Below are positions 17,369 to 27,423 of a stretch of 64,000 bases of DNA, piece after piece. The DNA comes from Massilia antarctica (GTDB taxonomy: Bacteria; Pseudomonadota; Gammaproteobacteria; Burkholderiales; Burkholderiaceae_D): positions 682,001-746,000 of the forward strand of contig NZ_CP065053.1 in assembly GCF_015689335.1 (NCBI RefSeq), in the 5' to 3' direction. The position numbers were made by a program, and so were the translations under genes. How positions within the stretch are numbered: the stretch's first letter is position 1; each line of letters starts with the position of its first letter. Under the pieces are notes generated by a model, which was not told the origin of the DNA, made no database searches, and worked only from the letters and a program-made list of their open reading frames with translations.

Positions 17369-20300
17369 TTAATGCGCAACCGGCATATCCCGGTTCAGCA
17401 AACCGGCAATCGCCGCCAGCAGCATGTCTTCCTGGAACGGCTTACCGAAGTAGGCATTCACACCCAGATCGAGCGCGTAGTTGCGGTGCTTGTCCGCGGT
17501 ACGCGAGGTGATCATGATGATCGGGATCTCGTTGGTGCTGCTGTTACCGCGAATGTTACGCGTCAAGTCGAAACCATCCATGCGCGGCATTTCGATATCG
17601 ACCAGCATCAGGTCCGGCACCGTCTCTTGCAGGTGTTCGAGCGCATCGACGCCGTCCTTGGCCAGCACCACCTGATAGCCCTCGCGCTCGAGCAAACGCT
17701 GGGTCACTTTGCGCACGGTCAGCGAATCGTCGACCACCATGATGACAAAGTCCGCCGCCCGCGTCTCGGGCACCACCGCCGCCGTTTCCACGACAACGCG
17801 CTGACGCATTTGCGGATGATGGTCAAGGTGATGCGACAAGGCCACCGGATTAAGAATCAGCACGATATCGCCCGAACCGAGCACCGTTGCACCGGAAATG
17901 CCGATCATGCGCGACAACTGCGGTCCGATATTCTTAATAACGACCTCGCGGTTGCCCTGGATATCGTCAACCTGCACCGCCAGGCGGTCGGCGCCGCTTT
18001 TGAGCACCATCACCGGACAGGAACGCTGCGACAGCGGACGCGCTTCGGCATCGCCCAGCAAGGTCGGCAGATAATGCAGCGCCACCTTCTGGCCCTGGAA
18101 CTCCACGAAACCTTCGGCGTGCGCGGCGTTGACGGCCGCTTCTTTCATCTGCAGTACCTGCTCCACCAGGATCGATGGCAGCGCAAACGTCTTGGTACCG
18201 CTGGTGGTCAGCACGACCTGGGTGACCGCAAGGGTCAGCGGCAGGTGAATCGTGAAGCGCGCGCCCTTGCCGGCTTCGGTGGCAATCGCCACCCGGCCGC
18301 CAAGCGCTTGCGCCTGCGAGCGCACCACGTCCATACCCACGCCGCGGCCGGCCAGTTCGGTCAGCGCATCGGCGGTCGAGAAGCCTGGTTCGAAAATCAG
18401 GTCGGCCGCCTCGGCGTCGGTGACGGTGGCATTCGGTGCCAGCAGGCCGTTTTCACGGGCCTTGGTGCGAATACGCGCCAGGTCGAGACCTGCGCCGTCA
18501 TCGTTGAACTGGATGACCACCTCGTTACCCTGCTGGCTGACCTGGATCAGCAGCTCGCCCGTTTCGGCCTTGCCGGCCGCGCCGCGGCGTGCACGCGATT
18601 CGATACCGTGCACGATGGCGTTACGCAGCAAGTGCTCGAACGGCGCGGCCATCTGTTCCAGAACGCTGCGGTCGATTTCGACCGTGCCACCCCGGATATC
18701 CAGATTGACCCGTTTGTCGATTTCTTTCGCAGTCTGGCGCGCCACGCGGAACAGACGTTCCGACAGGCTGGCAAACTGCACCATCCGCACCCGCATCAGA
18801 TCCTGCTGCAGATCGCGCGTCAGGCGCGACTGCACGTTCAAGTCGTCGGTGGCGCCGTCGACCGTGCGCGTCAAACTTTCGTGGAACGACGCAACGTCGT
18901 TCACCGATTCGGCCATCATCCGCGTCAGTTCCTGCAAGCGGGTGAAGCGGTCGAATTCGAGCGGATCGAATTCGCGTTCGCTGGAAATCGACATGCGCGA
19001 CGAAATCTGCGATTCCGCCTGCATCTCGACTTCGCGCAGCTGGCGACGCAAGCGCCCAAGATTGTCCGAGAAGTCGCTCAGCGACGCCTTCAGGGTCGAG
19101 ATCTGGCTCTCCAGCTTCGAACGTGTGATCGACACTTCACCTGCCTGGTTGACCAGGCGGTCGAGGATGTCGGCGCGCACGCGCACCAGCGGCGTACGGG
19201 TTTGCGCGGCGTGCGCATCGTCCACGCTGCCGGCGGTCGCCGCAGCCAGGCCTGGCACCGGCACGACGCCGAGGGCAGGCTGCTGCAGTTGTTCGAACAG
19301 CAGGAGCGCGTGATCGTAGTTGGCCATCAGTTCGTCGAACGCGGCTGGCGTCGACGTTCCGGCGTGGACCATGTTCTCGATCTGCGTTTCGATCTCGTGG
19401 GTGTGCTGACCGAGGCGCATCGCACCGGCCATCCGTGCACTGCCCTTGACCGTGTGCAAGGTACGCAGAAGCTGCTGTACCGGGCTGGTATCGGACGGAT
19501 TCTGCTGCCACTTGCGCAGGTTGTTGCCGATTTCCGGCAACAGGTCGGTACCCTCTTCCAGGAACACCGGCAGCAGGTCGACGTCAAGGTCATCGGCGAA
19601 GGCCGTTTCAGGCACCGCAGGCACGGCTGGCGTGTCCGATTCAGGTTGCAGCAAGGCTTCGAGCAGAGGCACGTGGGCCGTCATCGGCTGCATCGGTACA
19701 ACCGGCGCCGGTGCTGGTACTGGCTCTGGCTCTGGCTCTAGCTCCGCCACCGCTTCGACGGCCGGCTCGGCTTCGGCCACCGGCTCCTCGATCACTGCTT
19801 CCTCAACCAGCGGCTCGGCTTCAAGCGCAGCTTCTTCGATCAGGGCTTCTTCAACCAAGGGCTCCGCTTCGAGCACCGGCTCGTCGAACACCGGTGCGGC
19901 TTCGATGACCGCTTCCGCTTCGATCACCGGCTCGTCGAATACCGGTTCGGCTTCGATCACGGCTTCCGCTTCGAGCACCGGCTCGTCGAATACCGGTTCG
20001 GCTTCGATCACGGCGTCGGCTTCGATCACCGGCTCGTCGAACACAGGTTCGGCTTCGATCACGGCTTCGGCTTCGATCACCGGCTCGTCGAATACCGGTT
20101 CGGCTTCGATCACGGCGTCGGCTTCGATCACCGGCTCGTCGAACACAGGTTCGGCCTCGATCACAGCTTGCGCTTCGATCACCGGCTCGGCTTCGGGCAC
20201 TGCCTCGTGGTGTTCTTCCACCAGCGGCTGCGCCGGTTCCGGATTGTCCAGCAACGGCACATCGAACGGATCGTCCTCGCCGAACAGGGCGTCGATCGCG

Positions 20301-23300
20301 TCGACTTCCGGCGCGGACGGGGTCTGCGCCACGGCAGATTCGCGTTCCGGCATCACTGGCGGCTCGGCCACCAGGCTGTCGAGCGTCTCGGCAAACAGGC
20401 CATCGAGACGGCGTGCCAGGTCTTCGTCGGCGCCCGCGTACACGGCGGCCGCTTCCTGGGCCGCGAGCTGCTCGCGCAGTACGTGCAGGCGTGCCACCAG
20501 ATCCGGTTCGGCCGGCGCCAGTTCGCCGAGCGCAAAGCGCTGCAGCATGTGGCGCACGCGCTCGATGGTTTCGTCGAGCAGGTCGCGCTGGGCTTCGTCG
20601 AAGACCGGGGCTGGGCTCTTGAGCACCATCTCGACTTCGTACGCGATTTCGCGCAGGGCGTGGAAGCCCACCGTGGCCGAGGTGCCGGCCAAGGTATGCG
20701 CGGCTTTTTCAGCTTCTGGCGTGACCTGGCGCTGCGGCTCGTGGCGCCATTCGGCGAAGTCCTGGCTCAACAAACGAACCAGTTCGTCCGTCTCGGCGAG
20801 GTAAATGTTATACAGCGGCAGCGGGATTTCGAGTTCGCCAATGCGCTTGGTGTTGTCGTCGGCCGCGGCCAGAGTGCCCGGGACCGGGAAGTCGATGACA
20901 TTGCCCGGCGCCGCGCCCTCCGTGGCCGGCAGGGCGATGATGTCGTCCAGGATCATCGGCTCGAACGAGTCGTCGATCGCGAAGTGTTCGTCGTGATGCT
21001 CGTCCACAGGCGTTGCCGCCTGCGCCGGCTCGTCGGCCACGCCTTCGGCCGGCGTCGCGTCCATCGAGAAGGCTTCGCCATGCTGCACCCGTTCGGCGGC
21101 GGCGACCAGCGCTTCGCTGGTGCGCTGCGAGCTGCCGGTAGTTGCCAGCTGCTCGACCCAGACGGTCATGTCGGTGGTGGCGCGCGTGAGCAGCGCCAGC
21201 AGGTTGGCGTCGGCCGCGCGTTCTTCCGACAACCACAGGTTCATCACTTTTTCGACGGCGGCGGCGCCTTCGGCGAAATTGTTCAGGCCAACCATGCGGC
21301 CGCTGCCCTTGAGCGTGTGGAAGGAGCGCCGCAGCATCGTCAGCGTTTCCATATTCGTCGGCATGCTTTGCGCCGCCGGCAGGGTCGAGCCGACAAAGGC
21401 CAGCACTTCCTGCGCTTCGGAGATGAAAATCTCAAGCAGCTCGGCTTCGATTTCGTCGTCGCCCGGCGGCGCGGGTGCTGCCACCACCACCACCGGTGCC
21501 CTGACTTCTTCGTCGACCACCTCCGGCGCCGCCAGCGCAGGCGCCTCGGCGACCGGCACGGCCGGGATCTCGATCACCGGGTCCTGGTCGAATTGCGATT
21601 CGCCATGCGCCTGCTTTTCGAACGGAACGGCGCGCAGCATGCCGTCGTTGCTGTCGAAGGTGAAGCGCTCGCGCGCCTCGTCGACGTTCTTGGCCAGCAT
21701 GTCGACAAAAAAGCCCAGCGCGCCGACGTTTTGCGCGATGTTCTGCAGCGACGCGGCTTCGAGTTCGGCATTGCCTTCGGCCGCGGCCAAGGTACGCACC
21801 GCATCCTTGACGTGCAGGGCGGCGCGCATCGCGTCTTCCTGGTCGAGGATGGCGACGGCGCCCTGCAATTGGTGCAGCACCGGATCGATCTGGGCCAGGG
21901 TGGCGCGCTTGCTGGTGTCGGAGTAGTAATCGTCGAGGACTTTTTCGACCTGGCGCAGGCCGTTTTTCATTTCGGCGGCCAGCACGGCGACGGTTTGCTC
22001 GTGCTGGATGCGGCGTGACAGGTCGCCCTGCCATTGCGGCGCTTCGGGCGGCGTTTCGCCGGCACCGATGGCTTGCAGACGCGCGCCGATCACTTCGGCG
22101 TGGGCGTCGAAATCGTCCGGCAACTGGCGGATTTTATCGAGGCTGTTCTCGACGAACAGCATGGCGGTCGCCATTTCGAGACTGAACACGCTGTTGCGCT
22201 TGGAGGCGGCCGAATCTTTGGTAACGCGCACCATCTGGTGCTGCAGGCGCGCCAGCGCCGGAGCGCCCAGCTTTTCGCCGGCCGCGGCCAGGGTGGCCAG
22301 CAGTTCTTCGAATTCGGTTTCCAGCGCCGCCAGCGGTTCGACCGAGAGTCGGTCCCAGTTGCTCTTGGCCTTGGCCAGCGCTTCCTTGGCGGTTTTCAGC
22401 GCCTCGGCGTCGATGCGGCCGTAGCGGCGCGTATCGTAATCGGCCGGCACCATGCCGTCCAGATGATAGGCGCGGCGCAGGGCCAGCGCCGTCGGCGGCG
22501 GATTGGGCACGGCGGCCATGAAGAACAGGGCGTCGCGCAGCATCGTTTCGGGCAGGCTGACCTGGCCTTGCGAGAGGCGGCGGATCTGCAGATTGATCAG
22601 GCCGAAGAGCTGCTTGACATACAGGTCGCTGGCCAGATGGCCTTCGGTCACCAGTTCGGCAAAGCCCTGCATCGCCATCCAGAAGGTGCGCGGCAAGGGC
22701 TGGTCCTGGGCGTCGGCCACATGGGCGATCGCTTCGAGCAGCACTTGCGCGTGCTGTTGCTGGCCTGCCTGGTCCGGGCTTTTCAGGAACGGCAGCAGCG
22801 CTTTTTCAAAGCGCGTGCGGCAGGCCGCGTAATCCGGCGCGCTGTCGGGCGCCACGTGGCGCTTGAGCGACACCGGCGCCGACAGGTCGGCGAAAAACAG
22901 GTCGGCCGGGTGAATCCGGTCGGCGCCCAGCATTTCCTTGAGCGCGCGGTAGTAGGGGAACAGACGCGCCGGCTGCTGTGGCGCGCCCGAAAGCAGTTCT
23001 TCGAGATACTCGATCACCGCCTGGTAAGCGTGGGCGATGACTTGCGCGCGCTCTGGCGTGCAGTCGAGCAGGCCATCCTTGAAGCGGTCCAGCGCGTTTT
23101 CCGCGGCCTCGGTCATGGCGCCGGCGCCATCGACATCGACCATCTGCAAGGCGCCGTGCGCCTGGTGCAGATAGGCTTTCGCATGCTTGAGCGAACTTGC
23201 CTGGGCTTCCGCCGTATGCTCCGCCGCCTCTGCCAGCGCGGTGTTGGAGCGGCCCAGCGCATCGCGGATCTCGCTCATGACCCAGGACAGCGGTCCTGTG

Positions 23301-23338
23301 TCGAACTGCGGTACGTGCGAATTGTCAGTAGTGGTCAT
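17369..23338 (-). CDS. chpA: Hybrid chemotaxis histidine kinase ChpA/PilL with multiple Hpt domains
   Basis: The central kinase of the Pil-Chp system, which controls type IV pilus extension and surface sensing. It has 1989 residues. Recognisable Hpt phosphorylation sites are H-T-L-K-G-S-G at about 672, H-T-L-A-G-T at about 886 and H-T-V-K-G-S-A at about 1300; further degenerate Hpt modules probably precede them. About 1050-1155 is an acidic linker with six 17-residue repeats built on VIEAEPVFDEP. A CheA dimer/ATPase region follows (LLRNAIVHGIE near 1570, GRGVGMDVVR near 1665), then a CheW domain and a C-terminal receiver (V-V-D-D-S at about 1875). It is last in pilG-pilH-pilI-pilJ-chpA and ends at a strong terminator. 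Confidence 0.93.
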   Translation of the reverse strand: MTTTDNSHVPQFDTGPLSWVMSEIRDALGRSNTALAEAAEHTAEAQASSLKHAKAYLHQAHGALQMVDVDGAGAMTEAAENALDRFKDGLLDCTPERAQVIAHAYQAVIEYLEELLSGAPQQPARLFPYYRALKEMLGADRIHPADLFFADLSAPVSLKRHVAPDSAPDYAACRTRFEKALLPFLKSPDQAGQQQHAQVLLEAIAHVADAQDQPLPRTFWMAMQGFAELVTEGHLASDLYVKQLFGLINLQIRRLSQGQVSLPETMLRDALFFMAAVPNPPPTALALRRAYHLDGMVPADYDTRRYGRIDAEALKTAKEALAKAKSNWDRLSVEPLAALETEFEELLATLAAAGEKLGAPALARLQHQMVRVTKDSAASKRNSVFSLEMATAMLFVENSLDKIRQLPDDFDAHAEVIGARLQAIGAGETPPEAPQWQGDLSRRIQHEQTVAVLAAEMKNGLRQVEKVLDDYYSDTSKRATLAQIDPVLHQLQGAVAILDQEDAMRAALHVKDAVRTLAAAEGNAELEAASLQNIAQNVGALGFFVDMLAKNVDEARERFTFDSNDGMLRAVPFEKQAHGESQFDQDPVIEIPAVPVAEAPALAAPEVVDEEVRAPVVVVAAPAPPGDDEIEAELLEIFISEAQEVLAFVGSTLPAAQSMPTNMETLTMLRRSFHTLKGSGRMVGLNNFAEGAAAVEKVMNLWLSEERAADANLLALLTRATTDMTVWVEQLATTGSSQRTSEALVAAAERVQHGEAFSMDATPAEGVADEPAQAATPVDEHHDEHFAIDDSFEPMILDDIIALPATEGAAPGNVIDFPVPGTLAAADDNTKRIGELEIPLPLYNIYLAETDELVRLLSQDFAEWRHEPQRQVTPEAEKAAHTLAGTSATVGFHALREIAYEVEMVLKSPAPVFDEAQRDLLDETIERVRHMLQRFALGELAPAEPDLVARLHVLREQLAAQEAAAVYAGADEDLARRLDGLFAETLDSLVAEPPVMPERESAVAQTPSAPEVDAIDALFGEDDPFDVPLLDNPEPAQPLVEEHHEAVPEAEPVIEAQAVIEAEPVFDEPVIEADAVIEAEPVFDEPVIEAEAVIEAEPVFDEPVIEADAVIEAEPVFDEPVLEAEAVIEAEPVFDEPVIEAEAVIEAAPVFDEPVLEAEPLVEEALIEEAALEAEPLVEEAVIEEPVAEAEPAVEAVAELEPEPEPVPAPAPVVPMQPMTAHVPLLEALLQPESDTPAVPAVPETAFADDLDVDLLPVFLEEGTDLLPEIGNNLRKWQQNPSDTSPVQQLLRTLHTVKGSARMAGAMRLGQHTHEIETQIENMVHAGTSTPAAFDELMANYDHALLLFEQLQQPALGVVPVPGLAAATAGSVDDAHAAQTRTPLVRVRADILDRLVNQAGEVSITRSKLESQISTLKASLSDFSDNLGRLRRQLREVEMQAESQISSRMSISSEREFDPLEFDRFTRLQELTRMMAESVNDVASFHESLTRTVDGATDDLNVQSRLTRDLQQDLMRVRMVQFASLSERLFRVARQTAKEIDKRVNLDIRGGTVEIDRSVLEQMAAPFEHLLRNAIVHGIESRARRGAAGKAETGELLIQVSQQGNEVVIQFNDDGAGLDLARIRTKARENGLLAPNATVTDAEAADLIFEPGFSTADALTELAGRGVGMDVVRSQAQALGGRVAIATEAGKGARFTIHLPLTLAVTQVVLTTSGTKTFALPSILVEQVLQMKEAAVNAAHAEGFVEFQGQKVALHYLPTLLGDAEARPLSQRSCPVMVLKSGADRLAVQVDDIQGNREVVIKNIGPQLSRMIGISGATVLGSGDIVLILNPVALSHHLDHHPQMRQRVVVETAAVVPETRAADFVIMVVDDSLTVRKVTQRLLEREGYQVVLAKDGVDALEHLQETVPDLMLVDIEMPRMDGFDLTRNIRGNSSTNEIPIIMITSRTADKHRNYALDLGVNAYFGKPFQEDMLLAAIAGLLNRDMPVAH
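19860..20175 (-). repeat. Six in-frame 51-bp repeats in chpA
   Basis: Tandem copies of a 51-base unit encode a 17-residue motif ending V-I-E-A-E-P-V-F-D-E-P. Variation between copies is mostly I/L and A/D at single positions. The DNA copies are nearly identical in the middle units, which suggests recent expansion by slippage or unequal recombination. Confidence 0.85.
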
Positions 23339-23365
23339 GCTTACCTTGATAAATCAACCGGGTTC

Positions 23366-25687
23366 TCAAGCCACCACGCGGAAGCGCGATACCGAGTTTT
23401 TCAGTTCCTGCGCCAGCAGCGACAGCTGGCGAATCGATTGTGCGGTTTGCTGGGTACCGTCCTGGGTATTCTCGGTCACCGACAGGATGTGCTGAATGTT
23501 GTGCGCCACATCGTTCGCCGATGTCGCCTGCAGCTCCGTCGCAAACGAAATGCCCTGAATCAGTTCCGCAAGGCGGTTCGAAACGCGTGAAATGTCGGAC
23601 AGCGCGGCACCCGCGGCATCGGACAGCCTGGCTCCCTCGACCACACCCTGCGTCGATTTTTCCATAGCGGCCACCGCATCGTGGGTATCGGTCTGAATGG
23701 TACGCACCAGCGCGCCGATCTGTTTTGCCGCTTCCGCCGAACGTTCCGCCAGTCGCTGAACCTCTTCCGCAACCACCGAGAAGCCGCGACCCGCTTCGCC
23801 GGCCGATGCCGCCTGAATCGCCGCGTTCAGCGCCAGTACGTTGGTCTGTTCGGTAATGTCGGAAATCAGTTCGGTGATCTCGCCAATCTCCTGGGACGAT
23901 TCGCCCAGTCGCTTGATTCGTTTCGAGGTTTCCTGGATCTGCTCGCGAATTTCGTGCATACCCTTGATCGAGTTTTCCACCGCCGTCGAACCTTGCAATG
24001 CCGCCGCAACCGACTGGCGCGCAACCTCCGCCGATTCATTCGCCGACTTCGATACGTCGGTAATTTCGTTCGCCATTTTCAGAACCGTCTCGGACGCTTC
24101 CTGAATCTCGCGCGACTGCTGCTCGGTCGCCGCCAGCAGGTCGGTCGAAATATTCTGTGCGTTGGTCGATGCGGAAGTCACCTGTTCGGCCGTGGTCGTG
24201 ACGCGTTCCACCAGCCCGCGCAGCTCTTCCACCGTGTAGTTCACCGAGTCAGCGATCGCGCCGGTGATGTCTTCCGACACCGTTGCGTGCACGGTCAAGT
24301 CACCATCCGCCACTTCCTGCAGTTCGTTCATCAGGCGCAAAATAGCGGCCTGATTCTGGTCGTTGGTCGCTTTCGCTTCTTCTTCCTTCGACTGCGCCAG
24401 CTGGCGCATCGATTCCGCTTCCTGGCGACGCGCATCGGCGCCGCGGGCACGGGTACGGGAGTCTTGCAGCATGACGCGGGCGATACTGACGCCGACGGCC
24501 AGGGTGAACATGGTGGCCAGGGCCATCACCCAGAACCAGACATTGTTCGAATCCTGCTCGGTACGAAAGCCTACCTGCACCTTGGTCAGCAGCGCCTTGA
24601 CTTCTTCGTTCTCGTAAAAGATCGACTGTTCGGCGCCCTTGGCGGCCGTGAATTTCGGCAGGTTGTCGAGGATCGAGGCCACCAGTTTCTGGTAGGTGTC
24701 GAACTTCGATTTGATCAGTTCGAGCTTGATCCGCAGTTCAGCGTCGCGCGTGGCCGCCAGCTGCATGGTCTCGTTCCCGTTCAGGAAGCCTTCGACCGTG
24801 GTACGGAAGGTCGTGGTGTCGCGGCCCAGCTGGAACGCGGTTTCGGAACGGATACCGCCGGAGGTCAGGAATTCGCTGGCGCTGCGCGAGAGGCGCTGGG
24901 TCAGCATCATCAGACGGCCGATGGCAGCCAGTTCGCGCGGCGTGCCGCCGCGCTGGACTTTTTCGTTGAGCAGTTCCTCGGTCATCGACAACAGCTCTGG
25001 CGAGAGCGTGTCGAGCTGGCGCAGGGTCTTTTCAAAACCGGTCAGTTCCGGCTTCATGCGCAAAATGGTGCCTGCGGAATTGTCGGAGGTAACCCACTTG
25101 GTTTTCGCAGCGGCGATCAGCTTGTTCATGCTGGCCGGTGGCGTCGGCAGCGTTACGCCGCCGATCTTGCCGCCGCGCTGGAGCGCGTTCAGGTCGGCCG
25201 TCAGCTGGACGCGGCTTTGATCGAGCTGCATGAACGCTTCCGGGTTACCCTGGATCGCGTTAGGTGCCGCTTTACCGATACGCTGGGAGTGCATCAGCGC
25301 GTCGGATGCGATCTGCGTCTGGGCCGATGCGTCGGAACTACTGGCCGCGTTGCGCCACAGCGCCACCACGGTGACCAGGATGCCGGCCACGAACACCATC
25401 AGCAAAATGCGCAGCTGGCGCGGCAAGGACAGGTGGCCGATCAGCGGCAGGCGCGCTTCGCTACCGCCGTCGTCGTCGTCGCCGCCGCCTCGCTTGCGGC
25501 CCATGATGTTGGCCAGACGCAGTTCGTCGTGCTGATCGAGCTCGGCGCGCAGACTATCGTCCACCACCTCGCGCGCCGGCGCAGGCGCGCTATCGTCCTT
25601 GTTCAAGGCCGCAGCCTCCAGGTCGGGACCGAATTCAGTATCCGGTACCGGCTCACCCTTTGGGGTACTCTTCCATGCAAATCCCAT
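23366..25687 (-). CDS. pilJ: Type IV pilus methyl-accepting chemotaxis protein PilJ
   Basis: The membrane receptor of the Pil-Chp system. It has 773 residues. There is a charged cytoplasmic N-terminus, a first membrane helix in [13 protein letters not shown] at about 91-110, a periplasmic PilJ-type sensor region, and a second helix in [15 protein letters not shown]-like and methyl-accepting signalling regions follow, with the hairpin tip [17 protein letters not shown] 25687 has GGAG upstream; the frame is open for another 108 bases but without family similarity. It ends 27 bases before chpA. Confidence 0.93.
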   Translation of the reverse strand: MGFAWKSTPKGEPVPDTEFGPDLEAAALNKDDSAPAPAREVVDDSLRAELDQHDELRLANIMGRKRGGGDDDDGGSEARLPLIGHLSLPRQLRILLMVFVAGILVTVVALWRNAASSSDASAQTQIASDALMHSQRIGKAAPNAIQGNPEAFMQLDQSRVQLTADLNALQRGGKIGGVTLPTPPASMNKLIAAAKTKWVTSDNSAGTILRMKPELTGFEKTLRQLDTLSPELLSMTEELLNEKVQRGGTPRELAAIGRLMMLTQRLSRSASEFLTSGGIRSETAFQLGRDTTTFRTTVEGFLNGNETMQLAATRDAELRIKLELIKSKFDTYQKLVASILDNLPKFTAAKGAEQSIFYENEEVKALLTKVQVGFRTEQDSNNVWFWVMALATMFTLAVGVSIARVMLQDSRTRARGADARRQEAESMRQLAQSKEEEAKATNDQNQAAILRLMNELQEVADGDLTVHATVSEDITGAIADSVNYTVEELRGLVERVTTTAEQVTSASTNAQNISTDLLAATEQQSREIQEASETVLKMANEITDVSKSANESAEVARQSVAAALQGSTAVENSIKGMHEIREQIQETSKRIKRLGESSQEIGEITELISDITEQTNVLALNAAIQAASAGEAGRGFSVVAEEVQRLAERSAEAAKQIGALVRTIQTDTHDAVAAMEKSTQGVVEGARLSDAAGAALSDISRVSNRLAELIQGISFATELQATSANDVAHNIQHILSVTENTQDGTQQTAQSIRQLSLLAQELKNSVSRFRVVA

Positions 25688-25731
25688 TCCAGCTCCCAGT
25701 TTCTTAAGGTATGGCCACTTATGACTGCGGC

Positions 25732-26265
25732 TTAAAATCCAACGTGCAAAAACCGCGCATCGGTGACGAGGGCCGCCAGGTCGAGCGGGATCCATTCGTT
25801 TGCATCGGTATCGCGTAATCTGTCGCCGATCACTTCCATGTCGCCGGCGTGGCGCAGGCCGTACACCCGGGCCACCAGCAGGCCGCAGTTAAAGCCCAGG
25901 TGGGTGGCCAGGGTGACGATCCGGCTGTCCGGGCCGGTCACCGTTTCGGCACCTCCCTGGAAGCGCGCGAAATCGATCAGGCCGACCAGATTGCCCCGGA
26001 TATTGGCCAGGCCAAGGTACCAGGGCTGGGTCAGCGGCACCACCGTCACCGGCGGGATCGGCACGATTTCGCCGGCCTGGGTCAGGTCGAGCAGGAAGCG
26101 CTCGGCGCCGATCAGCACGCCCAGTTGATTGACGCGCGCACCGCTATTGGTACGGGCCGCCTGCATGCGTTCGAGCAGCTGCACCTGGTACTGGCGCAAG
26201 CGGGTGCGGCGGCCGGCGCCGTCCGACGGGGCGGAGGCGACTGGGGCGAAATCGACGTCGCTCAC
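25732..26265 (-). CDS. pilI: CheW-like adaptor PilI
   Basis: Couples PilJ to ChpA. It has 177 residues with a single CheW domain: [14 protein letters not shown], then [16 protein letters not shown]. No ATG fits; GTG 26265, two bases after the pilH stop, is the likely start. The longer open frame upstream lies inside pilH. Confidence 0.9.
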   Translation of the reverse strand: MSDVDFAPVASAPSDGAGRRTRLRQYQVQLLERMQAARTNSGARVNQLGVLIGAERFLLDLTQAGEIVPIPPVTVVPLTQPWYLGLANIRGNLVGLIDFARFQGGAETVTGPDSRIVTLATHLGFNCGLLVARVYGLRHAGDMEVIGDRLRDTDANEWIPLDLAALVTDARFLHVGF

Positions 26266-26267
26266 GT

Positions 26268-26639
26268 TCAGGCGCCGCCGAGGGCAGCGATTTTCGCCAG
26301 CAGCAGTTCGGCATCGACCGGCTTGACCATGTAGTCGCGCGCACCCTGGCGCAAGCCCCAGACGCGGTCGGTTTCCTGGTTCTTGCTGCTGCAAATGATG
26401 ATTGGCACGTCACCCAGGTCCGGGTCGCGCGCGATGGTGCGGGTGACCTGGAAGCCATTGGCGCCGGGCATGACCACATCCATGAGGATCAATTCAGGTT
26501 TGTCTTCCTTGATCTTGAGCAGCGCTTCCTCGCCGTTTTCGGCGGTGGTTACGGTGAAGCCGGCTTTGACCAGGATATCGGTCAGGTAGTAACGCTCGGT
26601 CGGGGAATCATCGACGATCAGGATTTTTTGTATGGCCAC
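26268..26639 (-). CDS. pilH: Twitching motility response regulator PilH
   Basis: A stand-alone CheY-like receiver of 123 residues. It shows I-V-D-D-S near the start, the phospho-acceptor aspartate in L-I-L-M-D-V-V-M-P-G and a K-P-V motif near the end. GTG 26639 is six bases after GGAG and fits the family length. In Pseudomonas PilH drains phosphate and affects retraction; that role is assumed here. Confidence 0.92.
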   Translation of the reverse strand: MAIQKILIVDDSPTERYYLTDILVKAGFTVTTAENGEEALLKIKEDKPELILMDVVMPGANGFQVTRTIARDPDLGDVPIIICSSKNQETDRVWGLRQGARDYMVKPVDAELLLAKIAALGGA

Positions 26640-26656
26640 GGTAGGCTCCAGAGATA

Positions 26657-27058
26657 TTATTTTGAGTCGGCGTCGGCAGTATGTTCGCGCACCGCGCTGA
26701 GCAGACTGTCTTTGCTGAAGGGTTTGGTAAGATAGGCGGAAGAACCAACCATCAGGCCGCGGGCGCGGTCGAACAGGCCATCCTTCGATGAGAGCATCAG
26801 CACCGGGGTGGCGTGAAAACGCGCGCTGCGCTTGATCAGCGCGCACGTCTGGTAGCCATCGAGGCGTGGCATCAGGATGTCGCAGAAAATCAGCGACGGA
26901 TGATGGTCGTTAATCTTGGCGAGGGCATCGAAACCATCTTCGGCCAGCACCACCTGATACCCGGCCTGGGTGAGAAAAATCTCGGCCGAACGACGGATCG
27001 TGCTGCTGTCGTCGATCACCATGATTTTCAGTACATTCGGTTGCGGCAATGTCGTCAT
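26657..27058 (-). CDS. pilG: Twitching motility response regulator PilG
   Basis: A CheY-like receiver of 133 residues and first gene of the Pil-Chp operon. It shows VIDDSSTIRR near the N-terminus, the acceptor D in I-F-C-D-I-L-M-P-R and T-K-P-F near the C-terminus. ATG 27058 is preferred to a GTG 12 bases upstream. In Pseudomonas PilG promotes pilus extension through the motor and cAMP signalling. Confidence 0.92.
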   Translation of the reverse strand: MTTLPQPNVLKIMVIDDSSTIRRSAEIFLTQAGYQVVLAEDGFDALAKINDHHPSLIFCDILMPRLDGYQTCALIKRSARFHATPVLMLSSKDGLFDRARGLMVGSSAYLTKPFSKDSLLSAVREHTADADSK

Positions 27059-27090
27059 TTTCAATTTCACTCAGCATGAACCTGAACGAT

Positions 27091-27119
27091 ATCATAGGGC
27101 AACCCTTTTGTCCCCTTAA
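27091..27119 (-). promoter_or_regulatory. Candidate promoter of pilGHIJ-chpA
   Basis: On the minus strand, TTAAGG and TATGAT (5 of 6) are separated by 17 bases, with the -10 ending 32 bases before the pilG start. The -35 match is weak, so activator help or another promoter is possible. Confidence 0.3.
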
Positions 27120-27163
27120 TGTTGCGGCCAGTCAACATGTGTCTGCAATAAGCCTCATGGCGA

Positions 27164-27367
27164 TTAGATAACAGTCATTTCGAAGTCATCTTTACGGGCG
27201 CCGCACTCGGGACAAGTCCAGTTCATCGGCACGTCGGCCCAGCGGGTGCCGGGGGCGATGCCTTCTTCCGGGATGCCGGCGGCCTCGTCGTAGACCCAGC
27301 CGCAGATCAGGCACATCCAGGTCTGGAAAGCGGCGCCCGCGGCGCCGGTTGTTTCAATGCTGCTCAC
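27164..27367 (-). CDS. Rubredoxin
   Basis: A 67-residue one-iron electron carrier. The iron ligands are C19, C22, C52 and C55 in C-L-I-C-G-W-V-Y-D and C-P-E-C-G. A GTG start at 27367 gives an N-terminal extension of about 14 residues before the core. It is divergent from thiD with 56 bases between them. Confidence 0.93.
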   Translation of the reverse strand: MSSIETTGAAGAAFQTWMCLICGWVYDEAAGIPEEGIAPGTRWADVPMNWTCPECGARKDDFEMTVI

Positions 27368-27423
27368 GTTGACTACCCTTCTATCTAGTAAAATGACGAA
27401 TCAGGCATCTTAATCTACCGGCC

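Noticed and set aside
17264..19741. An 825-codon plus-strand frame and similar long frames over chpA
   Set aside because: Antisense shadow of chpA; His/Gln/Arg-rich composition typical of reverse-complemented GC-rich coding DNA.
27368..27423. TPP riboswitch before thiD
   Set aside because: Only 56 bases separate rubredoxin and thiD, too short for the motif, and no THI-box sequence is seen.
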